Positions 31,486-42,815 are shown, counted from the first letter of the stretch. The stretch is DNA of 64,000 bases from Neoarius graeffei (GCF_027579695.1 NC_083570.1:6191001-6255000); one strand, 5' to 3'. Numbers and translations: made by a program. The notes: generated by a model not told the origin, from the sequence alone.

Positions 31486-33084
31486 CAGGGCCGCTGACAG
31501 CTTTGGCTGGGCCCGGGACAAAATGCTCTGAATGGGCCCCCCTAACAATCCCCCCGGGCCAACCCACACACACACACCCACCTCTCTTATCCCAGTCTCT
31601 ACTCACGCGATATGATTTTTAATATTTTTTAAACCTCAAGTTTTATTTAAAAAAAAAATACAACAATTCCACCGATTTCGTAACATTTATTGAAGTGTAG
31701 CTGATAAGTAACGTGATAAAAGCAACAGGTAGAACATCCTTGCAGCCTGTTTAGCCTTACTTGACGCACAGGTCGGAACGGTAATTGGCACGCGTGTGCG
31801 CGTAATCTTATGGAAAACAAAAGTGTCCTGTCTCCCTCTCGCAACGGACAAGGTGAAAAAATAGCCTATATGTTTCATTAGGCTACATTAAAAAAAAAAA
31901 CATAACAAGGTCGGCTCAAATATCAAATAGCCTAATTTAAAAAAAAGAAAAAAGCGAATGCACATCAGCGGCGTGGGAGAAGGATCTGCGCTGCTCCTGA
32001 ATAAAGAAAGAAAAAGAGGAAATTACGATTTAAATAAGATCAAACAATATGACTATTTAAAAAGACTATTAACAAGGCCAGTACTCACTTAATGGGAAAA
32101 GTGACACTTCCCTTCGGTCACAATTTTGTGGATGTCGGACGACAGGGATGTCACTTTTATCCTCAAGCAGTTCTCAGGTTTGCATTGGTCAGACGGTTCC
32201 TCTCGTGTGTTTTGATTGCGTTCATTGAAGAAAAGCTTGACTCACACGTGTAGGTAGATGGAAACATCGTCAGCACATAAAGGGCAAGTTTCTTAATCCC
32301 CGTGTACTCCTCCGAGCATCCGATCCAGAGATCCTCCACGGAATGCTCACTAAACGCATCACGGACGAGGGAGCTTGTCTGGAAATCAATGAGCTCCAAC
32401 TGAAATGTTGCCTCGTCTAACGAGCTGATGTTTTTTTTCGCCAGTGAGGAGAATTCCTCGCTTCGGATGGAGAATGGGTCGCGGACAAAACCAACGATTT
32501 CCCTTGGGACGAACCGTGACTGAAAGTTGGTCCGTAGCTTTTGACAACGACATTTTGCATCGATAGCTAGCAATCTTCAGCTAATCATTTACACGTCATC
32601 CAAAAGAATAAACAACCGGCAATTGTATATATTAGTTACGGCAGGTTGCTCGGCAGGTCGCCTGTTTCATGAGAGACGCCAGGAGATGCAGCAGTCGGCA
32701 TAATAACAGCGCATAGAAGCAAATTAATGTTTTAAATGAAATGAAATTAAATGCATTTAAAAAGTTAAATAACGTTTATTTTTAATATAATAGAAAAAAA
32801 TATATAACAACTTTTTTCCCCCATTAGAAAAGAATGGCCATGGACCGCAATGCCATTGTCAGAAAAATTTGGCCCGGGTCCAAACTTAATTGCCGACCCC
32901 TGCAATAAAGGCAAAAGATCTAGAAATAATTTATTGAATGCAAATATAGCACATTTCTCCCCCAAATCAACACATTTTGAAATGAAATAAAATAATCGCA
33001 ACTTCATGAGAGCCCAGTTCTGGGCCCCCCCATTCCTGGGCCCGGGACAACATACCCGTTTGTCCCCCCCTGTCGGCGGGCCTG
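31486..33084 (-). mobile_element. hAT relic with C-terminal domain, minus strand
   Basis: Ends cagggccgctgacagctttg and ...ctgtcggcgggcctg are 15-bp inverted repeats with two differences; both are followed by gggcccgggacaa. No clear target duplication (atcggaag versus catacatg). Minus-strand 32163-32573 encodes FVPREIVGFVRDPFSIRSEE, then ALYVLTMFPSTYTCESSFSS and MNAIKTHERNRLTNANLRTA, the hAT dimerisation tail. No catalytic core. Confidence 0.7.
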
Positions 33085-33471
33085 CATACATGGATGTAGA
33101 CAAAAATAAATTAAGCAGAATAACTAGGCCTATAAAATTAATAAAACAAACAGGATAAATAAAAAGATAAATAAATAAAAAATAAATAACCTCAGCAATG
33201 CAGATGTTAGATATGCATCGTAGCCTAACATAGCCGACATAACATAGCACACATGCGTGTGCGCCACCTACTGGTGCATGTAGGATTCAGAACACAGCAG
33301 ATGATTGCAGAGTTATAATCTGATTGAACCACACGGAGCCGAGTACCAGACAGCAGATTCTTCACCTCCAGCACTGACGGGCTCATGTTGCTATTTGTTC
33401 GATTTACAAATAGTATACTGGACTTTAGCTGCATATTTTTACTTTACAATATAGGCATCAAGTCCATTTTA
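33085..33471. repeat. Dispersed repeat copy, also at 58505-59966
   Basis: The stretch from atacatggatgtagacaaaa to tttagctgcatatttttact matches 58506-59950 once the SINE and Harbinger-like element there are removed. Here it is bounded by a hAT end and the DIRS left terminus. A family member of unknown class; no coding motif in either copy. Confidence 0.75.
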
Positions 33472-33817
33472 CATTCTACCAAATCGCAGTGACGTACTTC
33501 CGGTTAATATGAGACGCACACGCGCGCCACCGTGAGTCAGTACAACGTTGGACGCCGTGGAGTTCAGAGCTGCCTTGTGGTCTTCCTTCCAGAGCTGGGC
33601 TTTTTTTTTTGGGATTAAATTCGGTTTTATACAGGTAATTGATATTTATGGATATATTATATTCCTTTTCTTATAGTTTCTATGATTTTTTTCTGTTAGA
33701 AATTTCCGACTTCTTTATGTTTTGGGAGTTGTTTTATTAATGTTAGTCACATGGACTCGTATAACTTCACGAGAGCTTTCATTCCTCAGTTGGTGTAAAG
33801 CCGAACGAGGAACTTTA

Positions 33818-34022
33818 GGGAAGTAAGTGATAGTTCCCTTAAAAGATTCACTAAGAAGGGAAAGTAAGTGATAGTTTCCCTTCAGTCTAAATTCGTAATA
33901 CTGTTATTCTACTTAAAAGTCGACAATGTCATTAAAATTGGGAATAAAAAAGGGAAGTAAGTGTTAGTTCCCTAGCAAAAAAAAAAAAAAAGGGGGGGGG
34001 GGAAGTAAGTGATAGTTTTCCT
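33818..34022 (+). repeat. Four hairpin-forming leader repeats of the DIRS element
   Basis: Variants of gggaagtaagtgatagttccc occur at 33818-33840, 33858-33882, 33951-33973 and 33998-34021. Each has a GGGAA/TTCCC stem and an 11-nt loop with gtaagtgatag. Spacing is 40, 93 and 48 bp. They lie between the left terminus and gag. Function unknown. The core gtaagt also resembles a splice donor. Confidence 0.75.
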
Positions 34023-34186
34023 ACAAATGATCCACAGTCGTATGAATTTTGGGAAACACTACGTTCATAATCTTCGATCTAGCATTGCTTCGAAGAATAA
34101 TCAATGAGTGGCGTACAACTCTGCTGTATGGATGCTCCAAACGGAATTTCGTTGTTCTTTTTTGAGACAATGACAATAAATATTCA

Positions 34187-34301
34187 GAATCTGAATAAGA
34201 CTTGTGAATTCTTATTCACACTACATATTACTTGTTCAGATTCTGAATCTGAATAAGACTTGTGAATTCCTATTCACACTACATATATTTATTACTTGTT
34301 C
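34187..34301 (+). repeat. Tandem direct repeat before the DIRS gag ORF
   Basis: Two copies of a segment reading tctgaataagacttgtgaat tc(t/c)tattcacactacatat, ending ttacttgttc (at about 34190 and 34249). The second has a small insertion. Each contains the inverted pair gtgaattc/tattcac. Confidence 0.65.
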
Positions 34302-34313
34302 GCGGCAATTAAT

Positions 34314-35306
34314 ATGTATGACCAAAGAACCTCAACTGAAATCACATCCTCAGAAGATTTGAAAACTTCTATATCTGCCATGTTTTCAGAAATGAAAACT
34401 GATCTGAAACATGTAGAATAGTTTGTTACGACTGCCATCGAAAACTACGCTTATAATGAAGATTTCTGGAGTGATGAAGAGGAGGAATCTGACGGGAATA
34501 TCTCTAACGCAGATCTTGCTGGTGACTTAGAAAAATTTCTTTCTCAAGATAAAGATCAACAGAAAGAGAAAAATGCTGCCGCAAGCGAGTTCCAGGACCT
34601 CGCCCAGGAGTTTGCCACAAGTGAGAAAACAAGCCCACCAATCGATGACAATCTGGTGAAGATCATAGATGGTCTCATCAATGACAAACTACCCAAAGCA
34701 AAACTCGATGAGCTTACTGACAAATATGCCAGACTGGAAAATTGTAAGCTCTTACTGGCTCCTAAGACGAACAGGACTGTGTGGACTCAACTTAAAGACA
34801 ACACCAAGAAAGCAGATACTGGAATGCAGAGATGTCAACGGATGTTTTTAATTGCAGCTTATGCTATCCTTGATGCCTCGAAAACAGCATCCGGAGAAAT
34901 GAAAACCAAACTAGTCCATGCTTTGGTGCTTATCCTGTCTGGCAATAGAGAAATCAATCTGAAGAGAAGAGAGCTGCTAAAGCCAGATCTCAATGCCCAA
35001 TACAATGCTTTATGCAATGCCTCAACTCCTATTACAACAGAGTTGTTTGGTAATGACGTGGGGAAAGAAATTGATGCAGTGACCAAAGCAAACAAGTTGG
35101 GAAAAAAGCTTATACCCCCTAGGAAGAGTCGTGGTTCACGCTTTCAGCCCTATGGCCAGGGAAGGTCTTCAGATCGCTTTGGCTCAGCAAGGGGTTGTTA
35201 TGGCGGCCGAGGATTCAACAGGCCTTTTTCAGGAGGACGTCTGCGAAGTCCGCATCCTACAACAAGAGCACTCAGAATTAACTCCTCCATAACAGGTCAG
35301 CTATGA
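34314..35306 (+). pseudogene. DIRS gag-like ORF (premature stop)
   Basis: ATG at 34314 opens MYDQRTSTEITSSEDLKTSI; an in-frame TAG at 34419-34421 follows HVE. The same frame then runs on (FVTTAIENYAYNEDFWSDEE) to the stop at 35304-35306. It has an acidic N-terminal part, a helical centre (RCQRMFLIAAYAILDASKTA) and a basic, glycine/arginine-rich C-terminus (GRSSDRFGSARGCYGGRGFN), as in DIRS gag proteins that bind RNA. Length about 330 codons. No zinc knuckle seen. Confidence 0.75.
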
Positions 35307-35310
35307 TAAC

Positions 35311-37375
35311 TTGATAAATATACTACTCAGGTCACGACAGCCTTTTATAGCTGTGCAAATAAGCCGTTATTTGAAGGAATGGAGAAAGATCACTACGGAT
35401 CCTTACATTTTGCAATGTGTAAGCAACTGTCCCATTGAATTTGACTATGATCCCTCCTGTATCCAAAATGTCACTAACTATGAGCATAAATTCTCCCCAG
35501 CTCAACAAGAGGCCATTGGCAATGAAATGGAGACATTTTTGAACAAGCATATTATTGAGCCTGCAGTCCCAGAACCAGAAGAAGTTATTTCACCCATTTT
35601 TGTTACCCCCAAAAAAGAACCAGGAACATTCAGGGTTATTTTCAACCTTCAATCTCTGAATGACGCGGTTACCTACCACAAGTTTAAAATGGATACTGTT
35701 GAATCAGCTATCAAATTAATGAAACAAGGATGCTACATGTCATCTATAGATTTACGCGATGCTTACTATTCAGTCCCCATCGAGCCCCAGTTTAGGAAGT
35801 ACCTCAAGTTTGTCTGGAGGGGTAGATCGTTCCAATATACGGCACTGCCCATGGGTTTATCCAGCAGCCCTCGAATATTTACCAAGATTTTGAAACCGGT
35901 ATTTGCCACCTTGCGATCCCAGTTTGGACACTCGTGTCTGGGATATATCGATGATTCATTTTTATACTGCAGATACACTTGCTCTATGTCAAGAAGCCAC
36001 CTTGGATGCGGCCCAGTTATTCACTAAGCTTGGTTTTGTTGTACATCCCACCAAGTCTGTTTTTCATCCCTGTCAGTCTTTGGAGTTTCTGGGATTCGTT
36101 TTAGATTCTGCCCATATGAGAGTCACTATTCCAGAGAGAAAAGCATCCAAAATTGTGAGTTTGTGCCAGAATTTTCTACAGGACAAACTTTTCACCATTC
36201 GCGAGGTAGCTTTGCTTATTGGAACTCTTGTCTCCACATTCCCTGGCGTTGAGTTGGGACCGCTACATTATAGATCCTTAGAGCGAGATAAAGACATTGC
36301 CCTACATAGAGCTTTGGGCAGTTTTGATGACTGCATGTCCTTATTGAAAGAAAGCCGAATAGAGTTGAACAGGTGGATATGCTCCATCCCTCACAGTTCT
36401 CGAATCATTGACCATGGGGTGCCGGAGGTTGTCCTTAACACAGATGCTTCTGGAAGGGGATGGGGTGCTACTTTGGGCAGTTGTTCTACTCAGGGTTTGT
36501 GGTCGCCTGAGGAGGCTTCTTACCATATCAATGTTTTAGAATTATTGGCTGTCAAATTGGGCTTAAGAGCTCTTCTTGATCAAACTCGAAATCAACACAT
36601 CCGTATCACTTCAGACAATACCACCACAGTGATCTACATTAATGCCATGGGAGGTTGTAGGGCTCCAGCTTGTGACACCATTGCCAAAGATATTTGGTCA
36701 TGGGCGGTAGAACATGAGAACTGGCTGTCCGCAGCACATGTAGCTGGAATTCGAAATACCATTGCAGATCATTTATCACGCCAGTTGAACCCTGAGGTGG
36801 AATGGGAACTGAGTCCTAATATATTCAGGAAGCTTACGCACTGTTTTGGTGTTCCTGATATTGACTTGTTTGCAAATAGACTGAACCACAAGGTTAAGTC
36901 CTATGTGTCATGGAAGCCTGACCTGCACTCAACATATATAGATGCTTTCTCGTTAAATTGGGGAGAATTTGCTAATGCCTATGCATTTCCCCCGTTTTGT
37001 CTAATTGGCAGGTGCCTTCAGAAGGTCACCCTAGAGCAAGCCACCTTGATTATTGTTGTCCCAATGTGGAATACACAAGCATGGTTCACCAATTTACTAA
37101 GGCTGTTGATCGATCATCCTCGAGTTGTCCGAGTGACCAAGGGAATCCTCTCAAACTCACTGCACGGCAAGGTCCATCCACTGAGTCCCAAACTCCATCT
37201 TCTGGTATGCAGAATATCAGGAAGGAGTTCTCTAAGCACAACATACCTTCAGAAATTATCGAGGTCCTCCTATGTGCCTGGCGAGACGGAAAACAGAAGC
37301 AATATAACGTCTACCTGCACAAATGGACCCAGTTTTGTTTACAAAGGAAAGTGGATTCCATGCAGCCCACTGTGA
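35311..37375 (+). pseudogene. DIRS RT / RNase H / methyltransferase-like ORF (one frameshift)
   Basis: Reverse transcriptase from ISPIFVTPKKEPGTFRVIFN to YSVPIEPQFRKYLKF, ALPMGLSSSPRIFTK and the catalytic GYIDDS at about 35940-35957. A one-base shift at about 35969-35973 moves the frame to ADTLALCQEATLDAAQL and LEFLGFVLDS. RNase H follows: LNTDASGRGWGATLG, LELLAVKLGL, TSDNTTTVIY, NTIADHLSR. Then a methyltransferase-like segment DIDLFANRLNHKVKSYVSW and AYAFPPFCLIGR. The end overlaps the recombinase ORF, typical for DIRS elements. It would copy RNA into DNA; inactive here. Confidence 0.85.
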
Positions 37376-38185
37376 ATGATGTGCTCGAGTTTCTCCACAA
37401 TTGGTACAAGAAGGGCTTAGCCTATTCCACTATGAACACAGCGCGTTCAGCTTTATCTAATTATTTAATGGGCACACCCTTATCTGGAACTCGTTATACT
37501 GTGGCCAATCATCCATTTATTGTTCGTTATTTCAGGGATGTTTTCAATTGTTGAAAACCTTTACCAAGGTACTCCTGAAACATGGGATGTTGATGTTGTG
37601 TTAGATTATATGAAGTTATTATACCCTTTGGACAAGCTTTCATTAAAAGAACTTGCGTTAAAGTTAGTGGGCCTTCTTGCCCTTACCTCAGGACGGAGAT
37701 GTCAAACTTCAGTTCATTTGGATATTGAATGCATGAAGAAAATACAGAATGATTATTTATTCCAACTAACGGAGCACATGAAGCATAGTAGACCAGGAAA
37801 TACGGTTGATTCCTTCTACGTAATAAAATACCAGGAACAGGAATTGTGTGTTTATACGACACTAGAACATTATCTTCAGCAAACTTTGTTACATTGTCAG
37901 CCTGGACACACAAAACTGTTGCTTTCGTATGTTAAGCCTTTTTCACCAGTTGGAACCAGCACAGTAGGTCGATGGATTAAAACACTTCTTGACTTAAGTG
38001 GCATAAACACTGCTAACTTTAAGGCGCACAGCACTCGTTCCGCTAGCGTAAGTAAAGCTAGTCAAACGGTTCCAGTAGATACTATTTTGAAACGTGTAGG
38101 CTGGTCTGCAGAGTCAGCTTTCCGCAAATTCTATGACAAACCTGTTGTAACGAATGGTGCTTTCCAAAATGCGGTCCTGGAATAA
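36997..38185 (+). pseudogene. DIRS tyrosine recombinase ORF (one frameshift)
   Basis: The first part ends at 37554 with the SAM-like core-binding domain (PSEIIEVLLCAWRDGKQKQY, HNWYKKGLAYSTMNTARSAL). The frame shifts near 37545-37555. The second part, 37520-38185, has the catalytic domain: arginine in LALTSGRRCQTSVHLDI, H-x-x-R in FKAHSTRSAS, and the tyrosine in SAFRKFYDKP. These are the R...HxxR...Y residues of phage-integrase-type recombinases. It replaces a DDE integrase in DIRS elements. Confidence 0.85.
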
Positions 38186-38237
38186 AAAATTGTTTTCTTG
38201 CAAGGATGGTTGTGTCCATAATTGTGCTTTAAAATCT

Positions 38238-38275
38238 CATGTTAACCGTAAGTACGTCACTGCGATTTGGTAGAA
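38238..38275 (-). repeat. Right inverted terminus of the DIRS element
   Basis: gttaaccgtaagtacgtcac tgcgatttggtagaa is the reverse complement of the left end at 33472-33510 with one or two differences. It is followed directly by the perfect hairpin at 38272-38535, whose arms include a related terminus (attctaccaaatccgcagtg). Confidence 0.8.
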
Positions 38276-38535
38276 TTGAAAATTAAACGAGACTTGCCTG
38301 TAAGTTGAAGTTCGATGATAATTCTACCAAATCCGCAGTGGTACTGAGGGTTAACATGCCCTCCCATAATTCACCCAACCCTATTTATTCCTAACTATTA
38401 TGTCCACAACCTTTGAAGTCTGACTCTCGGCGGCACGCGTGTGCATCTCATGTTAACCCTCAGTACCACTGCGGATTTGGTAGAATTATCATCGAACTTC
38501 AACTTACAGGCAAGTCTCGTTTAATTTTCAATTCT
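38272..38535. repeat. Perfect 87-bp inverted repeat after the DIRS right end
   Basis: Arms 38272-38358 and 38449-38535 are exact reverse complements by my reading, with a loop of 90 bp. Each arm contains attctaccaaatccgcagtg gtactgagggttaac, a diverged DIRS terminus. Two DIRS-type ends thus face each other next to the main element. Confidence 0.85.
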
Positions 38536-38900
38536 ATCTCGAGTTCTGATTTTAAAATGTGATTTAACCGCATACACTTCATGGACAGAAAGAACAAAAT
38601 GGGAAAAGAAAAATGACCTGAAACCCTTCGAATCTCACTTTGGGACAGGGCCAGTTTAGGGCTAATAATGAGGTAAAACAATTCAATAATGATGTGATTT
38701 GAAACAGGGGATGTCAACAGGTGATTGTAGTTATGATTCGGTAAAAATCAGGATCCAGGAAAGGCCCAGTCTGTCCTCGAACGGCAACATTATAAAGTGG
38801 TAAATGCTTTACTGTCCCAACGGTTTCTGATTTGGGGTTGTGGATACACTGGTCATGGTTACATCTTTTTTAAAAGTATTTGGACTCTTATTCTGGTTGT
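38536..38900. other. Spacer without recognisable gene
   Basis: No domain, repeat terminus or splice pattern recognised. The minus-strand frame at 38499-38717 overlaps the hairpin arm and is not credible. Confidence 0.3.
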
Positions 38901-39446
38901 TCTAGTGACTCCATGGTTAATGTGATGCTCCACCATGTGGGTACTCTGCTCAAGACACCTGTATGAACCTGAAGGGAATCGACTACATACACATCCGCTT
39001 TAAATGAATAAAGAAGGCCACTCTTTAGTCATAACATGGCTGCAGAAAGAAGCCGCTCCAGTCACCTGATCAGCAAAACTTGATAAAAGAAGAAGGATTT
39101 GTGAATGAAAACAGACAATGTACAGGCAGCCCCAGAAATACCACCAGCTGATTTGGGCAGCAAAATTGTGATTAACATCAAGAAAAGCAGCCGAGAAACA
39201 GCACCAAGTCTTGATCTCGATGAGAATTAGCAGATACAACTAGATGAGATACGATTCAAATCAGGACCATGGAGCATGGGGACAGAGGAAGAGTAACGCA
39301 GCAGAAACCATTCATCAGCCTCAAGAAGAAGAAAATAAAGGTGACATCTGCAAAAGAACACACAGCAGCTTCTGGAGAAACATCTTATTTTCAGATGAAT
39401 CCAAACTGAACTTGGATGGATGTGGTGGTCGAGTGTTTGTGTGAAG
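38901..39446 (+). pseudogene. Second Tc1-like transposase relic, 5' half
   Basis: Heavily mutated Tc1-type sequence. The clear part, at about 39370-39440, reads ILFSDESKLNLDGCGGRVFV, matching the ILWSDE...F-LFG-DGR motif. The hAT element at 39447 interrupts it; the sequence continues after 43130 as CRKPGEEFQSNRTKVL then a stop, with the usual RRRPGEEY-type motif. Confidence 0.7.
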
Positions 39447-39722
39447 TAGAGCCCTGCACACTCGCGGGACCCGCCGCAAAGCAGTGCGGTGTGGGACAAA
39501 TTTTGAAAGCTCATTGCGGGCGCGGGCGGGACTGGAAGTGCACACATTTGGGCGGGAGCGGGAGTGCACATATGCAGCGCGGGCGGGAGCGGTGATAAGC
39601 TGCAGTCCCGCTAACTAAAAACGTGTTTGAAATAAAATTTATAAATTATTAATTTGTCTATCATATATAATTTGTGCTGGATATTTTATTTGGCATTAAT
39701 AAAAACATTTTAAGATGACTAA

Positions 39723-40398
39723 TGCCACTTTTCCACTACAAACGCGGCTGAGTCGGGCTGAGCCGTGCCGTGCTGAGTTGGGCTGAGTCGAGCTGAGCGG
39801 GGCTACTGAAGTTGCATTTCGACTACAACCGCGCTGAACCGTGCTGGCTGGAAGTGGGTGGACACATTGGGTGGAGTTAGCGAAAGTGGGTGGACGTCAG
39901 GTGACGTCGTTAAGCGGCGCAAACAGTGACATCAGTGAGCTTTTAAGCGGTAGTCTCACAACCCGAATAGTAAACAATAAACATGGAGGACATGGAGTCG
40001 TTAGTGTTGCTGGTCTTGGTGCTGTGGCTTGTTGTCACCGACAACGCCAACAGATGCTGGCAAGAGCGTATAGATGAGGCGAGGCGCATAAGGCTTCAGA
40101 AATTCTCGTAATTCTCCTTCTTCCGGGTTTACGGTGTTTACAGATCCCAGCGTGCTCGCGGGGCGTGTGTGGGCATGTGAGGACACTCCTCCTCACCAAT
40201 CAGTGCACAGGGGAGTGTCTGCTCACACCCCCAGCCTCACTCGGCACGGTTTGGCTCGCTTCAGCCCCACTCCAAAACGGTGCGAGTTTTAGGGGCTAAG
40301 CAGGGCTGAAACGAGCTGAGTCGTGCTGTTTTTTGGTAGTCGAAACGCGAGCCGTGTCGGGCTGAAGTGAGCTGAAAAAGGGTAGTGGAAAAGGGCCA
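39723..40398. mobile_element. Harbinger-like MITE, TSD TAA
   Basis: Ends tgccacttttccactacaaa and ...gtagtggaaaagggcca, flanked by TAA (39720-39722 and 40399-40401). Inner repeats of ggctgagccgtgctga occur at both ends. The centre has MEDMESLVLLVLVLWLVV (from 39982), shared with the copy at 59014-59709; it resembles the N-terminus of some fish HARBI1-like proteins. The TWA target fits PIF/Harbinger. Confidence 0.75.
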
Positions 40399-40741
40399 TA
40401 AATTTGCAGAGAGAGTCAGATTGCCCGATTGAGTGAGGAATGGCATCTTAAATTTGCCAGTGATCACCCTAACGGGAAATCCTTTGATCACTCTAATGAC
40501 TCGCCGTTCACACCCAGCTAGTAAGAGAACCATGAGTGAAGTGATTTACTGCTTGAGTTAGGCTACATCCACACGACAACGGCAACGAGATGTTATTTAA
40601 AAATATATCGCGTCCAAATGGGCAACAATCAGTAAAATATCAGGTCCATATGGCAACGCAACGCTTGCTGAAAACGATGCAATACACATGCCACACCTCT
40701 AGGGGCGCTGTAAGACGGTCCCTTCGGAGACACCAGAACAA

Positions 40742-41417
40742 CCCATACGAAAAAGAACAGTAAAGAACTTATAAGAGTTTACCACTGTCTTAGTAGTAAA
40801 TCCTTATAAGGATTTATAAATAAATATATATGCCATGTATGATTTACTCCTGACAGTGGCCCATTTTGCATTTTCCTCATACAAATTTTTTATGAAAATC
40901 TAGTATGTATGAAGTGAACATTGTGCATGATTTTTACAGATAATGTGTATGATGAATTACACCGTCTTTGTATGCTTCACGTAATGTTTGTAGTTTTAAA
41001 TTATATTTTACAGTTTAAAATGTATATGCCTTTTATATACATATAAAAGACATATACATATTTTATATACATATAAAAGACATACATATTTTATATACAT
41101 ATAAAAGGCATATACATTTTAAACTGTAAATTATAATTTAAAACTACAAACATTACCTGAAGCATACAAAGACGGTGTAATTCATCATACACATTATCTG
41201 TAAAAACCATGCACAATGTTCACTTCATACATACTAGATTTTCATAAAAAAATTGTATGAGGAAAATGCAAAATGGGCCACTTTCAGGAGTAAATCATAC
41301 ATGGCATATATATTTATTTATAAATCCTTATAAGGATTTATCCTTATATTTATAAGGATTTACTACTAAGACAGTGGTAAACTCTTATAAGTTCTTTACT
41401 GTTCTTTTTCGTATGGG
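40742..41417. repeat. 676-bp near-perfect palindrome (fold-back element)
   Basis: The left arm starts cccatacgaaaaagaacagt and the right arm ends in its complement, actgttctttttcgtatggg. The arms of about 320 bp match through landmarks such as taccactgtcttagtagtaa and gaagtgaacattgtgcatga. The right arm has an extra 20-25 bp (atccttatatttataagg). The centre holds three copies of tatttt atatacatataaaag. AT-rich, no coding. Confidence 0.85.
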
Positions 41418-41839
41418 AATAGAAGTAGTAAGGACGCATGCGCATAAACTATTATGCGCGAGACTTCATATTAGCCACAAAGTCAGGAAAATCTGTTCGG
41501 AAAATTACATTATAATGACCAAATACAATGAAAAGTATTTTTCCAGTCTCACTTGTGAAAGGTAATCCCATGTGATCTCGTTTGGACGGTAAACCTGTTG
41601 GTACAGTTAAACGCAGCTAATCTTTATTCTCCGCTTTGACCTTTCCAATATGGCGGCGAGGATGACGTACGCGGAAGGCAGCGTCTTTAATGGTCCGGAA
41701 TAAATTGAATGATACACGTTGATGGATTAATTTGCTTTTTTGAGGAATGTATTCTAGGACTTAAACCATCATCTGAAGAGGTGAGATCGCTCTTTTTTCC
41801 CCCTAGTTTTGCTGGTGGGATTGACTCTGCCATAAGGGC

Positions 41840-41843
<4 letters not shown>

Positions 41844-41876
<33 letters not shown>
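41844..41876. repeat. (CT)n microsatellite
   Basis: About 16 CT units inside the TTA-flanked element. Confidence 0.9.
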
Positions 41877-41880
<4 letters not shown>

Positions 41881-42456
41881 TTTGCACCATTACACAATAA
41901 ATATTCACAGTGAAAATATTTTGTAAGCGCGTTTCATGAACCAAGTTATAGGATTTGTTGACAACTCGCATCGCATCGCAATGAGATCATTGGCACTACT
42001 GGTGTTAAGAATCAGACCATTTCATAAATGAATATTTTGCTGTAGAGCTGCAGTGTTTGTACAATTGCATGTTTTTGCTTCACTATTACTGTCACTATTC
42101 TGCTTCTTGCATTACTACTGTGAACTAACACTGAACATAATAATATCCAAGCTCGTGTTTCACTCTCACTAGTGCTCTATAAGGCTTTTTCCTGGTGATA
42201 TTCGTTACACTTCTACCCGGCGTGAAGCACTCACAGTCATGTGGTTGTGACGTCATCGTAAACAAATCCGTTTTACTCATCCAGACGACTTCACAACGGC
42301 AACGTTGCCAGATCTTTCCACTCTGGAACCCGTTCTCAAAAAGATTGCGTTTTGGGCACCCAAAACGCCGGTGCCGTGTGGACGCCAGGCTTAAACGATA
42401 AGCAATTGTATCGGAGTCACCTGAATCCGTTGCTGTGTGGACAGGGCCTTAGTCTA

Positions 42457-42652
42457 CAACTCTAATCAGAGAGACAGGTTACACAGTGACGGTAGGCTTG
42501 ACTCAATGCTATCCCAAAAATCCTTCCTGTAATATGCAAATTTGGCTGTCCAATCAGAGGCGGCCAAATTTGCATATTACAGGAAGGATTTCTGGGATAG
42601 CATTGAGTCAAGCCTACCGTCACTGTGTAACCTGTCTCTCTGATTAGAGTTG
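42457..42652. repeat. 196-bp fold-back MITE
   Basis: Arms of about 87-90 bp: caactctaatcagagagaca...gcaaatttggc and the reverse complement gccaaatttgcatattacag...tgattagagttg. There is one clear difference (caaaaatcc versus gatttctg), with a spacer (tgtccaatcagaggcg). No clear target duplication. Confidence 0.85.
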
Positions 42653-42814
42653 TTCACTCATGGTTTTCTTGCTAGCTCTGCTTTGCAAAAAAAAAAAAAT
42701 TTGGTACAAAGCAAGCCCATTCACTTTTTTATGCTGATCAGAGAATTACAGTGGTTTCTCATGTGACAAAAATGTGCGATTCGCTATTAAATATTTTAAT
42801 CGCTTGACAGCGCT

Positions 42815-42815
42815 A

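Larger units (their letters stand above)
33472..38275 (+). mobile_element. DIRS1-like tyrosine-recombinase retrotransposon (degraded)
   Basis: Inverted termini: ttctaccaaatcgcagtgac gtactt at 33472-33497 and its complement at about 38250-38275. Order: leader with hairpin repeats, gag-like ORF, RT/RNase H/methyltransferase-like ORF, overlapping tyrosine recombinase ORF. The adenine-methyltransferase-like domain favours DIRS1 over Ngaro elements. Such elements integrate through a circular intermediate by recombinase and leave no target duplication. An in-frame TAG in gag and single-base shifts in RT and in the recombinase make it inactive. Confidence 0.88.
40561..42448. mobile_element. DNA transposon with TTA target duplication, palindrome inside
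   Basis: Ends ggctacatccacacgacaac ggcaac and ...ccgttgctgtgtggacagggcc are imperfect inverted repeats. TTA flanks it at 40558-40560 and 42449-42451. No transposase motif. It contains the 676-bp palindrome (40742-41417). 42230-42330 and 42340-42400 repeat caacggcaacg-type motifs. Superfamily uncertain; TTA fits Harbinger-like elements. Confidence 0.6.

Noticed and set aside
33472-38275. Endogenous retrovirus
   Set aside because: There is RT and RNase H but no protease, DDE integrase, envelope or LTRs; the tyrosine recombinase and inverted ends mark a DIRS element.
40742-41417. CRISPR-like or satellite array
   Set aside because: The regularity is one inverted palindrome plus a short central triplication, not spaced direct repeats.
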